From Perilla frutescens (Eukaryota; Streptophyta; Magnoliopsida; Lamiales; Lamiaceae), in assembly GCA_026008535.1 (NCBI GenBank), contig BRKX01000006.1:31856664-31920663 (forward strand): a DNA stretch of 64,000 nt, read 5' to 3'. Made by a program: the position numbers and the translations under genes. The notes below the pieces were generated by a model. That model was not told where the DNA came from, did no database searches, and was given only the letters and a program-made list of their open reading frames with translations. Positions 21,421 to 33,762 of this stretch are shown piece by piece; position 1 is the stretch's first letter; each line of letters opens with the position of its first letter.

Positions 21421-22368
21421 GTTCCATCATTGTTTTCCTTTTAGACTTGATAAATGCTCAACGGGTAAAGGTATAAGATCCGAAGGAGTTAAAGGTTAAA
21501 TCCATACACAACTTCAAATGGAGACATATTGGTAGATGAATGCACAACACGATTATATGCAAATTCAGCATGGGGCAAACAATCTTCCTAATTTTTCAAG
21601 TTGTTTTTAATTAAAGCACGCAATAATGTACCTAACGTCCGATTTACTACTTCAGTTTGTCCGTCAGTTTGAGGATGACATGCAGTAGAAAACAAAAGTT
21701 TGGTACCTATTTTTCCCCATAGAACACGCCAAATTGGCCTAGAAATTTCGAATCTCTGTCACTAACAATAGTCCTAGGTAAACCATGTAAACGCACAACT
21801 TCACGAAAGAATAAGTTAGCAACATTCACAACATCATCAGTTTTCTTACATGCAATAAAATGAGCCATCTTAGAAAACCGATCAACTACCACAAAAACAG
21901 AATCCTTACCCGTCTTAGACCTAGGTAACCCCAAAATAAAGTCCATAGACACATCAATCCAAGGGGATGAAGGTGCGGGTAGTGGCGTGTACAGTCCAAA
22001 TGGGTGTGAAGTCGACTTAGCTCTACGACATGTATTACAACGACTACACACATTCTCAATATCCTTTCTCATATGCGGCCAATAAAAGTATTCATGCAGC
22101 ATGTTTAATGTCTTAGGAACACCAAAATGTCCCATTAAACCTCCCGCATGCGATTCCAAAACAATAGTTCACGCATAGACGAAACAGGAATGCATAATTG
22201 AGACTCTTTGAACAAGTAACCTAACTAACATAAAATTCATCAGTGGCACGTGACTTGACCGAACATGCATCATATATGGGTGAGAAAAACGGATCAGATT
22301 TATACAAGCTCTTTAATCGATTCAAAACCCAACAATTTAGCATGCATTAAGGTTAGAAACGTGTACCG
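21421..22368 (-). pseudogene. Decayed integrase region
   Basis: The minus-strand frame 22159-21707 holds the zinc region (HAGGLMGHFGVPK, CSRCNTC) and the core start SMDFILGLPRSKTG with VVVDRFSKMAHF and VSDRDSKFLGQF, so the first two catalytic Asp residues are present. A small deletion after KFLGQF shifts the frame. The third catalytic region (QTDGQTEVVN) lies beyond in another frame, followed by YNRVVHSSTNMSPFEV and its relatives, and the sequence ends near 21446. On its 5' side, DNA around 22365 that should read VVADALSRRY is deleted and scrambled. It belongs to the same element as 22369-24680 and 33763-35040. Confidence 0.82.
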
Positions 22369-24680
22369 TCAATTTAGCATGTTCTCTTCAACTTTCTTGT
22401 ATTTGATGACGTACGGGAAGGACTCGATGAACTCGACCCACCTCGCATGTCTTTTGTTCAGATTATTTTGGCCCTTTAAATGCTTTAAGCTCTCGTGATC
22501 GGTGTGAATCACAAACTCCTTTGGCCACAAATAATGTTGCCACGTCTCCAAAGCTCTTTTTAGTGCGTACAACTCCTTGTCGTATGTAGAATACTTGAGG
22601 GCTGCATTATTGAGCTTTTCACTAAAATAGGCGACGGGTCTCCTCTCCTGCATAAGAACAGCACCAATACCCTTGCCCGAGGCATCACATTCAATTTCAA
22701 AAGTTTTAGAAAAATCGGGCAAACATAAAATAGGTGCATGACACAGGAGGTACTTTAGGCGTGTAAACGCCTCCTCTTGCAACTTACCCCACTCGAATAG
22801 TCGATCCTTCTTACTTAACTCAGTAAGAGGGGCGGCTATGGTGGAGAAATCGCGCACAAAGCGACGATAAAATCCAGCTAAGCCGTGGAATGATCGAACT
22901 TCTGACGCCGATTTAGGAGTTGGCCATTCTTCGATCGCAGTGATCTTAGAACGGTCTACTTCTATACCGCGTTCACTAATAACGAAGCCTAAGAAAATGA
23001 CTTCATTCATGCAAAAAGAACACTTAGCCAAATTTCCATACAACTTAGCACCACGTAAGAGCATAAAAACACGGCGTAGGTGCTCAAGGTGTGCGTGTGT
23101 GCTGCAGCTATAAATCAATATGTCATCAAAATAAACAACCACAAACTTTCCAATCACATCACGCAAGACATGGTTCATTAATCTCTTGAATGTACTAGGC
23201 GCATTAGTAAGTCCAAAGGGCATAACTAACCATTCATATAAACCATGTTTAGTTTTAAAGGCTGTTTTCCATTCATCTCCCTCTTTCATTCTAACTTGAA
23301 AATATCTAGATCTTAAGTCAATTTTAGAGAAAACTTTCGAACCAGATAACTCATCCAACATGTCATCTAACCTAGGGATAGGAAAACGATACTTTACCGT
23401 AATCTTGTTGATGGCGCGACAATCCATGCACATTCTCCACTCGTTGTTCTTCTTTGGCACTAGAATGACCGGAACGGCGCACGGACTCAATGATTCACGG
23501 ATTTGCTTCTTCTCCAACAGCTCCTTTACTTGACGATTGATCTCTTTCGTCTCTTCGGGGCTGGTATGGTAAGTTGGACGATTGGGAAGAATGGCACCGG
23601 GCTGGAAATCGATCTGGTGCTCGATCCCTCGAATAGGAGGTAAACCACTTGGAATCTCCTATACCGCATTCACTAATAACGAAGCCTAAGAAAATGACTT
23701 CATTCATGCAAAAAAAACACTTAGCCAAATTTCCATACAACTTAGAATCACGTAAGAGCATAAAAACACGGCGTAGGTGCTCAAGGTGTGCGTGTGTGCT
23801 GCGGCTATAAATCAATATGTCATCAAAATAAACAACCACAAACTTTCCAATCACATCACGCAAGACATGGTTCATTAATCTCATGAATGTACTAGGCGCA
23901 TTAGTAAGTCCAAAGGGCATAACTAACCATTCATATAAACCATGTTTAGTTTTAAAGGCTGTTTTCCATTCATCTCCCTCTTTCATTCTAACTTGAAAAT
24001 ATCTAGATCTTAAGTCAATTTTAGAGAAAACTTTCAAACCAGATAACTCATCCAACATGTCATCTAACCTAGGGATAGGAAAACGATAATTTACCGTAAT
24101 CTTGTTGATGGCGCGACAATCCATGCACATTCTCCACTCGTTGTTCTTCTTTGGCACTAGAATGACCGGAACGGCGCACGGACTCAACGATTCACGGATT
24201 TGCTTCTTCTCCAACAGCTCCTTTACTTGACGATTGATCTCTTTCGTCTCTTCGGGGCTGGTATGGTAAGCTGGATGATTGGGAGGAACGGCACCGGGCT
24301 GGAAATCGATCTGGTGCTCGATCCCTCGAACAGGAGGTAAACCACTTTGAATCTCCTATACCGCGTTCACTAATAACGAAGCCTAAGAAAATGACTTCAT
24401 TCATGCAAAAAAAAACACTTAGCCAAATTTCCATACAACTTAGAATCACGTAAGAGCATAAAAACACGGCGTAGGTGCTCAAGGTGTGCGTGTGTGCTGC
24501 GGCTATAAATCAATATGTCATCAAAATAAACAACCACAAACTTTCCAATCACATCACGCAAGACATGGTTCATTAATCTCATGAATGTACTAGGCGCATT
24601 AGTAAGTCCAAAGGGCATAACTAACCATTCATATAAACCATGTTTAGTTTTAATGGCTGTTTTCCATTCATCTCCCTCTT
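22369..24680 (-). pseudogene. RT-RNase H region with triplicated RT segment, 3' side of the split element
   Basis: The frame 23517-22369 is a good RT plus RNase H: CRAINKITVKYRFPIPRLD, the YFDDIL Asp pair at about 23122-23127, FYRRFVRDFS and CDASGKGIGAVLMQ, then HTDHESLKHLKGQ. Upstream of it on the minus strand the RT N-terminal segment occurs again (24214-23495) and partly a third time (24680-24356). Each repeat ends FLGFVISE, then runs out of frame into the next copy (GDSKWFTSYSRD). The outer copy was then split by the insertion at 24681. No full RT can be made from this frame. Confidence 0.88.
22962..24680. repeat. 697-bp direct tandem repeat of the RT region (third unit continues at 33763-34135)
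   Basis: The junction word CTATACCGC occurs at 22962, 23659 and 24356, exactly 697 bp apart each time. The third unit has 325 bp here and about 373 bp after the inserted element. Both new junctions have the same breakpoints (AATCTC/CTATACCGC) with only a 2-bp overlap at the recombined ends, so the triplication follows from one illegitimate duplication and one later homologous step. Confidence 0.88.
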
Positions 24681-25916
24681 TGATGAAGCCATGGACAACA
24701 AAGATGATGAAGAACCGGAGTTGCAATTTAGAGGACCAATCACAAGATCAAGAGCTAAGAAGTTGCAAGCTTACTTGCAAGTGTTGATTCGAAGAAAGCT
24801 CGATATTGGAGATGAAGAAGTCAAGAGAAGCAATTCCAAGATAGTTAATTTATTAACTATTGAAGATCAAGAACACACCATGGAGTATTAATCTTGAAGA
24901 GATGAAGATGAAGAGTTCAAGAGCATGTGTGCATGTGCATGAAATTTATCGTGCATGTGTGTGCAGTTTCTAGTGAAGAAATCGGTCCCATAGTAATTAA
25001 TTATGGGGTTGATTTTATTTTAGACTATAGTATTTATTTTATTTAATTAAGACTATAGTTGGATCAGATTTATTTAATTATTTAGTAGTAATTTTCGTCC
25101 ATATTGAGGTCAAGTTTGACTAGAATTGTATTTAAGGCAATTTCCTACCTTGAATAGAATTCTAGCTTAGGGAACTTCCTAGTATAGTTAGAGATCCCTT
25201 TTGGATCAATCTTTAGGCCTTTTTTATGCTAATTTTCGTCCCCCTTAGTGCTTATAAATAGGGGAACCATGTCTCATTGATACTTTAGACATTGTTGAAT
25301 TAAATTGCTTTTGCATTCAATTTGTGTCTCAAATCTATTTGTCTTTTGAATACTTTTCACACGAAAATATTCATTCTTGGAGCTAGCAACTACAAGTCTT
25401 ATTCAAGGGTATTGCTCAATTCACTTGAGGGATTGACCGGTATTCGCTAACGAGGAACAACTTGGAGATTTCAACCTTGAAGACGTTCGAGATTCAAGGA
25501 GGCTATCGGGTTGTGAATCACTTCATCAACACCACACGTCCATCACCATCATCGACGACCTCCAAATCAGCCATCAACGTCCAAATCACGGCAGCCCCCT
25601 TCAAGTCCGAATTCTACATCCGTTCGTTATATCCGTAAGTCCGTTCAAACACTAACATATCCTATCTTCTCCAAGCCCTTCTTCACCAACCTTCACACAC
25701 GAAATTCTTCCAATTCCCAGCCCTATAAAACCGTCCAATTCAGCCCCTTGAACCCTTGGTTTGTGTTATTTAATTTGTGTCAAAGTTCTAGGTATTTTAG
25801 TTGAGTCTTGGTCGCCTAGTTATTCGAGTATAGAATCCTTTCGTACCGACGTAGTTTCTTTCCTTTGCTTCCGCGTCTTTTGTGTCTCGTTGGTCATTTA
25901 GTCCCGGGTCACATCA
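24681..25916 (+). repeat. 5' LTR of the complete element
   Basis: It starts TGATGAAGCCATGG and ends GTCCCGGGTCACATCA. A TATA-like CTTATAAATAGGGG near 25250-25263 is a candidate promoter. U3 also encodes the open tail PELQFRGPITRSRAKKLQAY. Confidence 0.93.
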
Positions 25917-25921
25917 TATTT

Positions 25922-25935
25922 TGGTATCAAGAGCC
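25922..25935 (+). other. Primer-binding site
   Basis: TGGTATCAAGAGCC lies five bases after the 5' LTR. It resembles the complement of the initiator Met tRNA 3' end, with one extra A. Confidence 0.75.
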
Positions 25936-26372
25936 ACGCGTCGGTTTATATCGTTCGTGGTTCCATACTCGTTTATTTATTCCGTTTATTTTGTTTGCGT
26001 TTTATCGAGTTGTAATTTAATTTCCATATTGTTCCTTGTTTAAAAAAAAAAGAAAAAGAAAATCAGATCGTAAAAAAAAAAAAAAAAAAAAAGAGAAAAA
26101 GAGCGATAAAAAAAAAATCGGATAAAAGAAGAGAAAAAAAAATCCGAAAATTAAAAAAAAAAAAAAAAAAAAAAAAGAGGTATATTCATTGTGTTTCCAT
26201 TTGAGTCTTGATTTATTTTGGTAATTTCCTTTTAGTATTTCATCTTATTTGGTAGTTACCTTGTGAGTCTATTTTATTTTTGGAACTTTCCTTCTCAGTT
26301 CTATTTTAATTTTGGTAGTTTCCTTCTAGGATAATTCCTTAGTTGGTAACTTCCTTTAGAGTCTTGTTTTAT
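25936..26372 (+). other. Leader of the complete element, 5' part
   Basis: It holds the A-rich tract with the inverted repeat TCGGAT ... ATCCGA (about 26117-26145), then pyrimidine-rich sequence. Its distal part is missing; the leader resumes only at 27679 (GGTTGTGAGGTTCTACC) before gag. Confidence 0.7.
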
Positions 26373-27678
26373 TGATGCGAACCCGAAAAGCATAAAAGAA
26401 TCAAATCCAAGACTACCATTGAGAGCTTCAAAGATAATCATGTTGTTCAAGATTAAAGATTGGAGATCAAGATTTGAAGAACACAAGTGCATGAAAGTAT
26501 TCAGATATTTTGGGCAACCCATGAAGGTCAAATATTCAGCCCGAGATTGGTCAATATGCTATCAATTAATGATGGAGAAGGAAGCATGAAGACGTGAGAA
26601 GAAGAATGACGCCATTTGGACATGTGTATGAAGAGTTGTACGTGTTTGCATGAGAATCCGACAAGTTGCTGTTTTTCATGCAAATGTGGCAAGATTAATT
26701 ATAACATGGGCCAAGAATTTAATCACTTAATTCAGCCCATTGTTGTGATTAATTAGGTCCAATTAGGCGAGAATATTGAAGCCCAAAATCAGTTTGGGAT
26801 TTATCCTTATCTAGTTAGATTTAGTTAGATTTTTGTTATCTTAGTTTTAGTATCTTTTGATTTTATCCTAGATTGATTAGGATTAGTATATTTTCGATTT
26901 CTTTAGTTATTAGGACTCTAATTTTCGTCCATAGCCTATTAGTATATATAGGACATCTATTTGTTACATTTAAAGTAGACAATTGCAAGAAATAAAGAGT
27001 TATTCTCAATCTGTCTCACGATCCTTCGGTTGATCAAACTTTTATCTACAATTCTATTGTTTTAGCACTTCAATAGTCTTATTTAAGTTCTTCAGGGTAT
27101 AATTAAGTACTTGGGAGAATTGCTATCCGGAGAATTAGTCGTGCGCGTTCGAGTTGTTTCAACACGGGTTCGCCGATCCTGATTCATCCTTCTACCTTTC
27201 ATCGCCGCCAAAGTCACCTTCCCGACGTCCTCCACCAACAACATCACCGTCCGCCATTGAGTTCCAGCCATCCAAGGTGTCCTTCGTATCATTAGTCGAG
27301 TCCTAGTTCGTGCCTACGTATTCTAGTAAGTTCTACGCCTTTCGATTATATTCCTTTTCTAGTAGAGTCTTTCTTGTTTTCTCTTTGTTCGTATTGATCC
27401 CTTACGCATCCGACGTTGTTCCGTTCCTTAGCTTCCGCATCTTTCATCCGTGTCGTGTCCCATAGGTCCCGGGTCACATCATAAATTGATAGCATATTGA
27501 CCAATCTCGGGCTGAATATTTGACCTTCATGGGTTGCCCAAAATATCTGAATACTTTCATGCACTTGTGTTCTTCAAATCTTGATCTCCAATCTTTAATC
27601 TTGAACAACATGATTATCTTTGAAGCTCTCAATGGTAGTCTTGGATTTGATTCTTTTATGCTTTTCGGGTTCGCATCA
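26373..27678. mobile_element. LTR (1,109 bp) followed by an inverted copy of its own U3 end
   Basis: 26373-27481 is a plus-strand LTR (TGATGCGAACCCG to GGGTCACATCA). After TAAATTGATAG come about 195 bp that are the reverse complement of 26373-26567, ending TTCGCATCA at 27678. Both outer ends are thus the same LTR terminus in inverted orientation. The flanks (TTTAT, GGTTG) do not match, so part of the target was lost. Confidence 0.82.
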
Positions 27679-27731
27679 GGTTGTGAGGTTCTACCTTGTT
27701 TTCCTTTACGTTTGTTCATCTTGTAGGTATC

Positions 27732-30700
27732 ATGAAGAAAGGTACACGATCTGAGTCATCCCAGACTCCCCCAGCCGATACTCCACCTTTGGACCCATCC
27801 CGAGATCCGTCCAAAGCCCCCATGGAGTCCACTTCGGATCCACCCGCACCGTGGGATCCTAAGTATCATTTTGAGGCACTCTCAAAACACTTCCAGAGAC
27901 AGCACCAGGCCCTGTCTGACAAACTTGATAGCTTAGTGCATGCTATTGAACGCACTAAGATCACACCGACCATTACTCAGGCAGTTCGAGGACCCGCTAG
28001 ACGCAATGAGCCTCAAAACGAGCCTGAAGAGGAGTACTTTGATGAGAATACTGAAGAGTTCGACCAAGGCCGTCGCCAGAGACGTGGAAATTGTCGTGAT
28101 GACTATAATGAAGACCGAATGCTCAACAACATCAAAACGAGCATTCCGGAGTTTGAAGGCCTTCACGATCCCGATATCTATCTTGATTGGGAACGTAAGG
28201 TAGAGAAGATTTTTGACTGCTACGACTTCACAGAGGTCAAAAAGGTGCAGTTAGCCTGTTTGGAGTTCAGAGGCTACGCAGCCACTTGGTGGGAGATGCA
28301 GCAGGAAAGAAGGCGCAGAAACCGCAATCCGCCAATTGACACATGGGAAGAAATGAAGGGATTAATGCGTGGACGTTTCATTCCAGTCCACTATGAAAGA
28401 GAGCTTGAAAAGAAGCTCAACCGGATCAAGCAAGGAACCCGTTCGATTGAAGAGTACCATAAGAAGCTCAAGACAGCCTTGAATCGAGTTGGGAAAGAAG
28501 AGACCTTGAATGCTACCATCATTCGGTACATTGAAGGTATGAATCCCGATATTGCATGTGAAGTGGAACTCAAAGAATTCACAAGCATAGAGAGAATGGT
28601 GCAGTACGCATCAATTGTGGAAAAGCAGTTGCGAGAAGGCCGCCGTCGATCCAGTCAGACTTCAGCCCCTACTCGCCAATCTTGGAGTAAAGGTACACCT
28701 TCCACATCACCTTCTACTCCTTCTGTTGATTCTACACGACCCCGTGGTCAATCCGGACCTCCGGATTGCCGTTTCGATCGTTCTACACCGCAAGCCAACC
28801 GTAGACCCGAGTCTACACCAAGGCCACCATTCCAACGGCCCAATCAGCCTAGTCCGGCGCCAACTTCAGCCCCTAGTCGAGCCCGAGATGTTCAATGCCA
28901 TAAATGCCAAGGTTGGGGTCATTTTCAGAATCAGTGCCCAAACCGACGCGTTCTTTTCATCACGGATCAGAATGAGCTCGAATCAGCCAGTGAAGATGAT
29001 GAACCGCCCAAGGCCGACCCTTCACCTGAAGAAGACGCCCAAGATGAGTTTGAAGAAGAAGAACCCGAGAATCTTCATGTCAGTTTGGTTTCTATCCGCA
29101 GTCTGAACATAAACCGAGAAGAAGAGCAACAATCGCAGCGAGAGAACATCTTCTACACGAAAGTTGCTGTTCAAGGCAAGACTTGCGCGATGATCGTTGA
29201 TAGTGGGAGTGTTATCAATGCAGTAAGCCAGTACGCAGTCGACAAACTTGGACTTTCCACTATGAAGCATCCAAATCCATACCGCTTGCAATGGCTTACC
29301 GAAAGAGGCACAGTTCGTGTAACCGGTCAGGTACATGTATCCTTTTCCATTGGTCGTTATTCTGACACTGTATTATGCGATGTTATTCCTATGGATGCAG
29401 CACATATACTTTTAGGGAGACCGTGGCAATTCGATAGACAAGCTGTACACGATAGACTCACGAACACCTACACAGTGAAGAAAGACGGCCGAACCACCAT
29501 CTTGAAGCCGTTGACACCCAAAGCTGTTCAAGAGGAGCAAGAAATAATGCGAGCAAGGTTCAAAGAGGAGCGTGAGAAGACCACCGCACCCGCCGTCCGA
29601 GCCATCGCCGCGGACAGCCCCCTCACGGCCGAATCCTCTTCACCGCCGCCCCCTACTTCTTCCACAACCATTGCAGCCCCTTCCACACCTCATTCCAGCT
29701 CCATTACATATGGAAAAGGCGTGAGTTCAGCCCCTAAGTCACAAGAGAAGAATCGAGCCCTGTTTTGCACAATTAAAGGCGTTGAGAAAGCTATTAAAGC
29801 AGGTTTGCCTTTAGTTCTTTTAACTTGTAAGAACAGTGCTACTAACGATGTTTCTTTGCCTAGTGATGTGCAGCCACTCATGAAGGAGTTCGAGGACGTA
29901 TTTCCGGATGAGATTCCAAGTGGATTACCTCCAGTTCGTGGGATCGAGCACCAGATTGATTTCGTGCCCGGAGCCCTCTTGCCGAATCGCCCAGCTTACC
30001 GCACGTCGCCTGAAGAGACTAAGGAGATAGACCGTCAAGTTAAGGAGCTGTTGGAGAAGAAGCAAATCAGAGAGTCGATGAGCCCATGTGCAGTTCCAGT
30101 GATTCTAGTGCCCAAGAAGAACAATGAATGGAGAATGTGCATGGATTGCAGAGCCATCAACAAGATAACAGTTAAGTATCGTTTTCCCATTCCTAGGCTT
30201 GATGATATGCTAGATGAACTTAGTGGATCTAAGATATTTTCTAAGATTGATTTGAGGTCTGGTTATTTTCAAGTTCGCATGCATGAAGGAGATGAATGGA
30301 AAACAGCTTTTAAGACTAAGCATGGTTTATATGAATGGTTGGTTATGCCTTTTGGTCTCACAAATGCACCGAGCACATTTATGAGATTGATGAATCATGT
30401 TTTGTGTGATGTTATTGGGAAATATGTTGTTGTTTACTTTGATGATATCCTGATATACAGTCACAGTGCACAGGCGCACCTAGATCACCTTAGGCGCGTA
30501 TTTTTGCTTTTGAGAGATGCTCGATTGTATGGCAACATGTCTAAGTGTTCTTTTTGCTTGAATGAAGTAGTATTCTTAGGCTTTGTTGTGAGTTGTAGAG
30601 GTATTGAGGTTGACCGTTCCAAAATCAAGGCGATTGAGGAATGGCCAACGCCCAAAACCGCGTCTGAAGTCCGATCCTTTCACGACCTTGCCGGATTTTA

Positions 30701-32732
30701 TCGTCGCTTTGTGCGCGATTTCTCTAGCATTGCCGTGCCTCTTACTGAGCTAAGTAAGAAGGATCGCAAGTTTGAATGGGGTAAGCAATAAGAGCATGCG
30801 TTTAATACTTTGAAATCTTTGTTATGTTCTGCTCCTATTTTGTGTTTACCTGATTTTTCCAAAACTTTTGAGATCGAGTGTGATGCCTCCGGGATAGGTA
30901 TTGGTGCTGTTTTGATGCAGGAAAAACGTCCCGTAGCTTACTTCAGTGAGAAACTCAATGGCGCCAGTTTGCGTTATTCGACGTACGATAAAGAGCTATA
31001 CGCTTTGAAGCGTGCATTGGATACATGGCAGCACTATTTGTGGCCCAAGGAGTTCGTCATTCACACGGATCATGAGAGCTTGAAGCACTTGAAAGGTCAA
31101 AGCAACTTGAACAAGCGTCATGCGAGATGGGTCGAATTCATCGAGTCGTTTCCATACGTCATCAAGTACAAGAAAGACGAAGACAACGTCGTCGCCGACG
31201 CCCTCTCTCGAAGGTACACGTTGCTTAACCTAATGCATGCTAAGATGCTTGGTTTTGAGTCCATTAAATCATTGTATGCCATGGACGATTATTTCAGCCC
31301 CATTTATGCTAAGTGTTCGAATTCTACTAGATCTTTTGATGGATTTTATGTGCATGATGGGTTTTTGTTTAGAGAATCTAAGTTGTGCATTCCTACTTGT
31401 TCTATGCGTGAGCTACTTGTTTTAGAATCGCATGCGGGAGGATTAATGTGACATTTTGGTGTGCATAAGACATTATCCTTGTTGCATGAGCATTTCTTTT
31501 GGCCGCATATGAAACGTGATGTTGAACGCATGTGTAGTAGATGTATTACTTGTCATAAGTCTAAATCTACTTCGCATCCTTTTTGTTTGTACACGCCTTT
31601 ACCTGCTCCATCTAGTCCTTGGATTGATTTATCTATGGATTTCATTTTGGGATTGCCTAGGTCTAGATCGGGTAAAGATTCTGTGTTTGTTGTAGTTGAT
31701 AGGTTTTCCAAAATGGCGCATTTCATTGCATGTAGGAAAACTGATGATGCTGTTCACATAGCCAATTTGTTCTTTATTCATGTTGTTAGATTGCATGGAA
31801 TTCCTCGTACTATTGTTAGTGATAGGGATTCTAAATTTTTGGGACATTTTTGGCGCGTTCTTTGGGGAAAGCTAGGTATTAAGTTATTGTTTTCTACTGC
31901 ATGTCATCCACAAACCGATGGTCAAACTGAGGTTGTGAATCGTACTTTAGGAACATTGCTTAGGTCGTTGATTAAGAATAATGTGAAGTCATGGGAAGAA
32001 TGTTTACCTTATGCTGAGTTTGCTTACAATCGTGTTATTCATTCTTCTACTAACATGTCTCCATTTGAGGTTGTTTATGGTTTTAATCCACTAACGCCTA
32101 ATGATTTGATTCCTTTACCTGTTGAGCATCTACCAAGTGTTAAAGGATTGAAGAGAGCTGATCTTATCAAGGAAATGCATGAGAAAGTAAGAGCCCGGAT
32201 CGAGCACAAAGGTACCCAAACCGCCGCCGCCCGTAACACACGTCGCAAACGTGTTGTATTTTAGCCCGGTGATCGTGTTTGGATTCATTTGAGTCCCGGA
32301 CGGTTTCCTAATCTAAGGAAATCAAAGTTGTCACCAAGAGGAGATGGTCTTTTCACCGTCTTAAGCCGTGTCAATGACAATGCATACCGCATTGATCTAC
32401 CTGGTGAGTATAAATGTTCTTCAACGTTTAATGTAGCTGATTTATCTCCCTTTGATGCAGATGAATTCGATCAAGATGATGATCCAAATTCGAGGACGAA
32501 TTCTTTTCGGCAGGGGGGGAATGATGAAGCCATGGACAACAAAGATGATGAAGAACCGGAGTTGCAATTTAGAGGACCAATCACAAGATCAAGAGCTAAG
32601 AAGTTGCAAGCTTACTTGCAAGTGTTGATTCGAAGAAAGCTCGAGATTGGAGATGAAGAAGTCAAGAGAAGCAATTCCAAGATAGTTAATTTATTAACTA
32701 TTGAAGATCAAGAACACACCATGGAGTATTAA
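27732..32732 (+). pseudogene. gag-pol polyprotein (1,666 codons) with three in-frame premature stops
   Basis: A single frame of 5,001 nt starts ATGAAGAAAGGTAC and ends in the 3' LTR. Domains by residue: Gag ~1-340; zinc knuckle CHKCQGWGHFQNQC 389-402; retropepsin DSG 490-492; RT with YFDD (Asp 904-905); RNase H first Asp 1051; integrase zinc region (HAGGLM...CSRCITC); integrase core Asp 1303, Asp 1364, Glu 1400, exactly 35 residues between the last two (DD35E). A GPY/F-like end follows, then the tail crosses the polypurine tract into U3. The only breaks are stops at 30789 (CAA to TAA), 31449 (TGA in place of a Gly codon) and 32262 (CAG to TAG). Lineage: Ty3/gypsy. I see no clear chromodomain. 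Gag, PR, RT and RNase H before the first stop could still be made. Confidence 0.93.
32512..32521 (+). other. Polypurine tract of the complete element
   Basis: AGGGGGGGAA lies directly before the 3' LTR. The polyprotein frame reads through it (FRQGGN). Confidence 0.85.
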
Positions 32733-33757
32733 TCTTGAAGAGATGAAGATGAAGAGTTCAAGAGCTTGTGTGCATGTGCATGAAATTTATCGTGCATGTG
32801 TGTGCAGTTTCTAGTGAAGAAATCGGTCCCATAGTAATTAATTATGGGGTTGATTTTATTTTAGACTATAGTATTTATTTTATTTAATTAAGACTATAGT
32901 TGGATCAGATTTATTTAATTATTTAGTAGTAATTTTCGTCCATATTGAGGTCAAGTTTGACTAGAATTGTATTTAAGGCAATTTCCTACCTTGAATAGAA
33001 TTCTAGCTTAGGGAACTTCCTAGTATAGTTAGAGATCCCTTTTGGATCAATCTTTAGGCCTTTTTTATGCTAATTTTCGTCCCCCTTAGTGCTTATAAAT
33101 AGGGGAACCATGTCTCATTGATACTTTAGACATTGTTGAATTAAATTGCTTTTGCATTCAATTTGTGTCTCAAATCTATTTGTCTTTTGAATACTTTTCA
33201 CATGAAAATATTCATTTTTGGAGCTAGCAACTACAAGTCTTATTCAAGGGTATTGCTCAATTCACTTGAGGGATTGACCGGTATTCGCTAACGAGGAACA
33301 ACTTGGAGATTTCAACCTTGAAGACGTTCGAGATTCAAGGAGGCTATCGGGTTGTGAATCACTTCATCAACACCACACGTCCATCACCATCATCGATGAC
33401 CTCCAAATCAGCCATCAACGTCCAAATCACGGCAGCCCCCTTCAAGTCCGAATTCTACATCCGTTCGTTATATCCGTAAGTCCGTTCAAACACTAACATA
33501 TCCTATCTTCTCCAAGCCCTTCTTCACCAACCTTCACACATGAAATTCTTCCAATTCCCAGCCCTATAAAACCGTCCAATTCAGCCCCTTGAACCCTTGG
33601 TTTGTGTTATTTAATTTGTGTCAAAGTTCTAGGTATTTTAGTTGAGTCTTGGTCGCCTAGTTATTCGAGTATAGAATCCTTTCGTACCGACGTAGTTTCT
33701 TTCCTTTGCTTCCGCGTCTTTTGTGTCTCGTTGGTCATTTAGTCCCGGGTCACATCA
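32522..33757 (+). repeat. 3' LTR of the complete element
   Basis: It is 1,236 bp, the partner of 24681-25916. The polyprotein stop codon is at 32730-32732, 211 bp inside the LTR. Confidence 0.93.
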
Positions 33758-33762
33758 CTCTT

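Larger units (their letters stand above)
24681..33757 (+). mobile_element. Complete Ty3/gypsy element, 9,077 bp, TSD CTCTT
   Basis: Identical-length LTRs (24681-25916 and 32522-33757, 1,236 bp each) bound a PBS, leader, one gag-pol frame and a polypurine tract. CTCTT flanks both ends (24676-24680 and 33758-33762), and removing the element restores the RT sequence of the minus-strand host. By eye the LTRs differ at about six sites, mostly C/T, so the insertion is young. Its leader carries a nested, rearranged LTR (26373-27678). Three premature stops break the polyprotein. It is the best-preserved autonomous-type copy in the window. Confidence 0.95.

Noticed and set aside
27482..27495. A normal PBS after the LTR ending at 27481
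   Set aside because: TAAATTG is followed by ATAGCATATTG, which belongs to the inverted U3 copy, not TGGTATCA.
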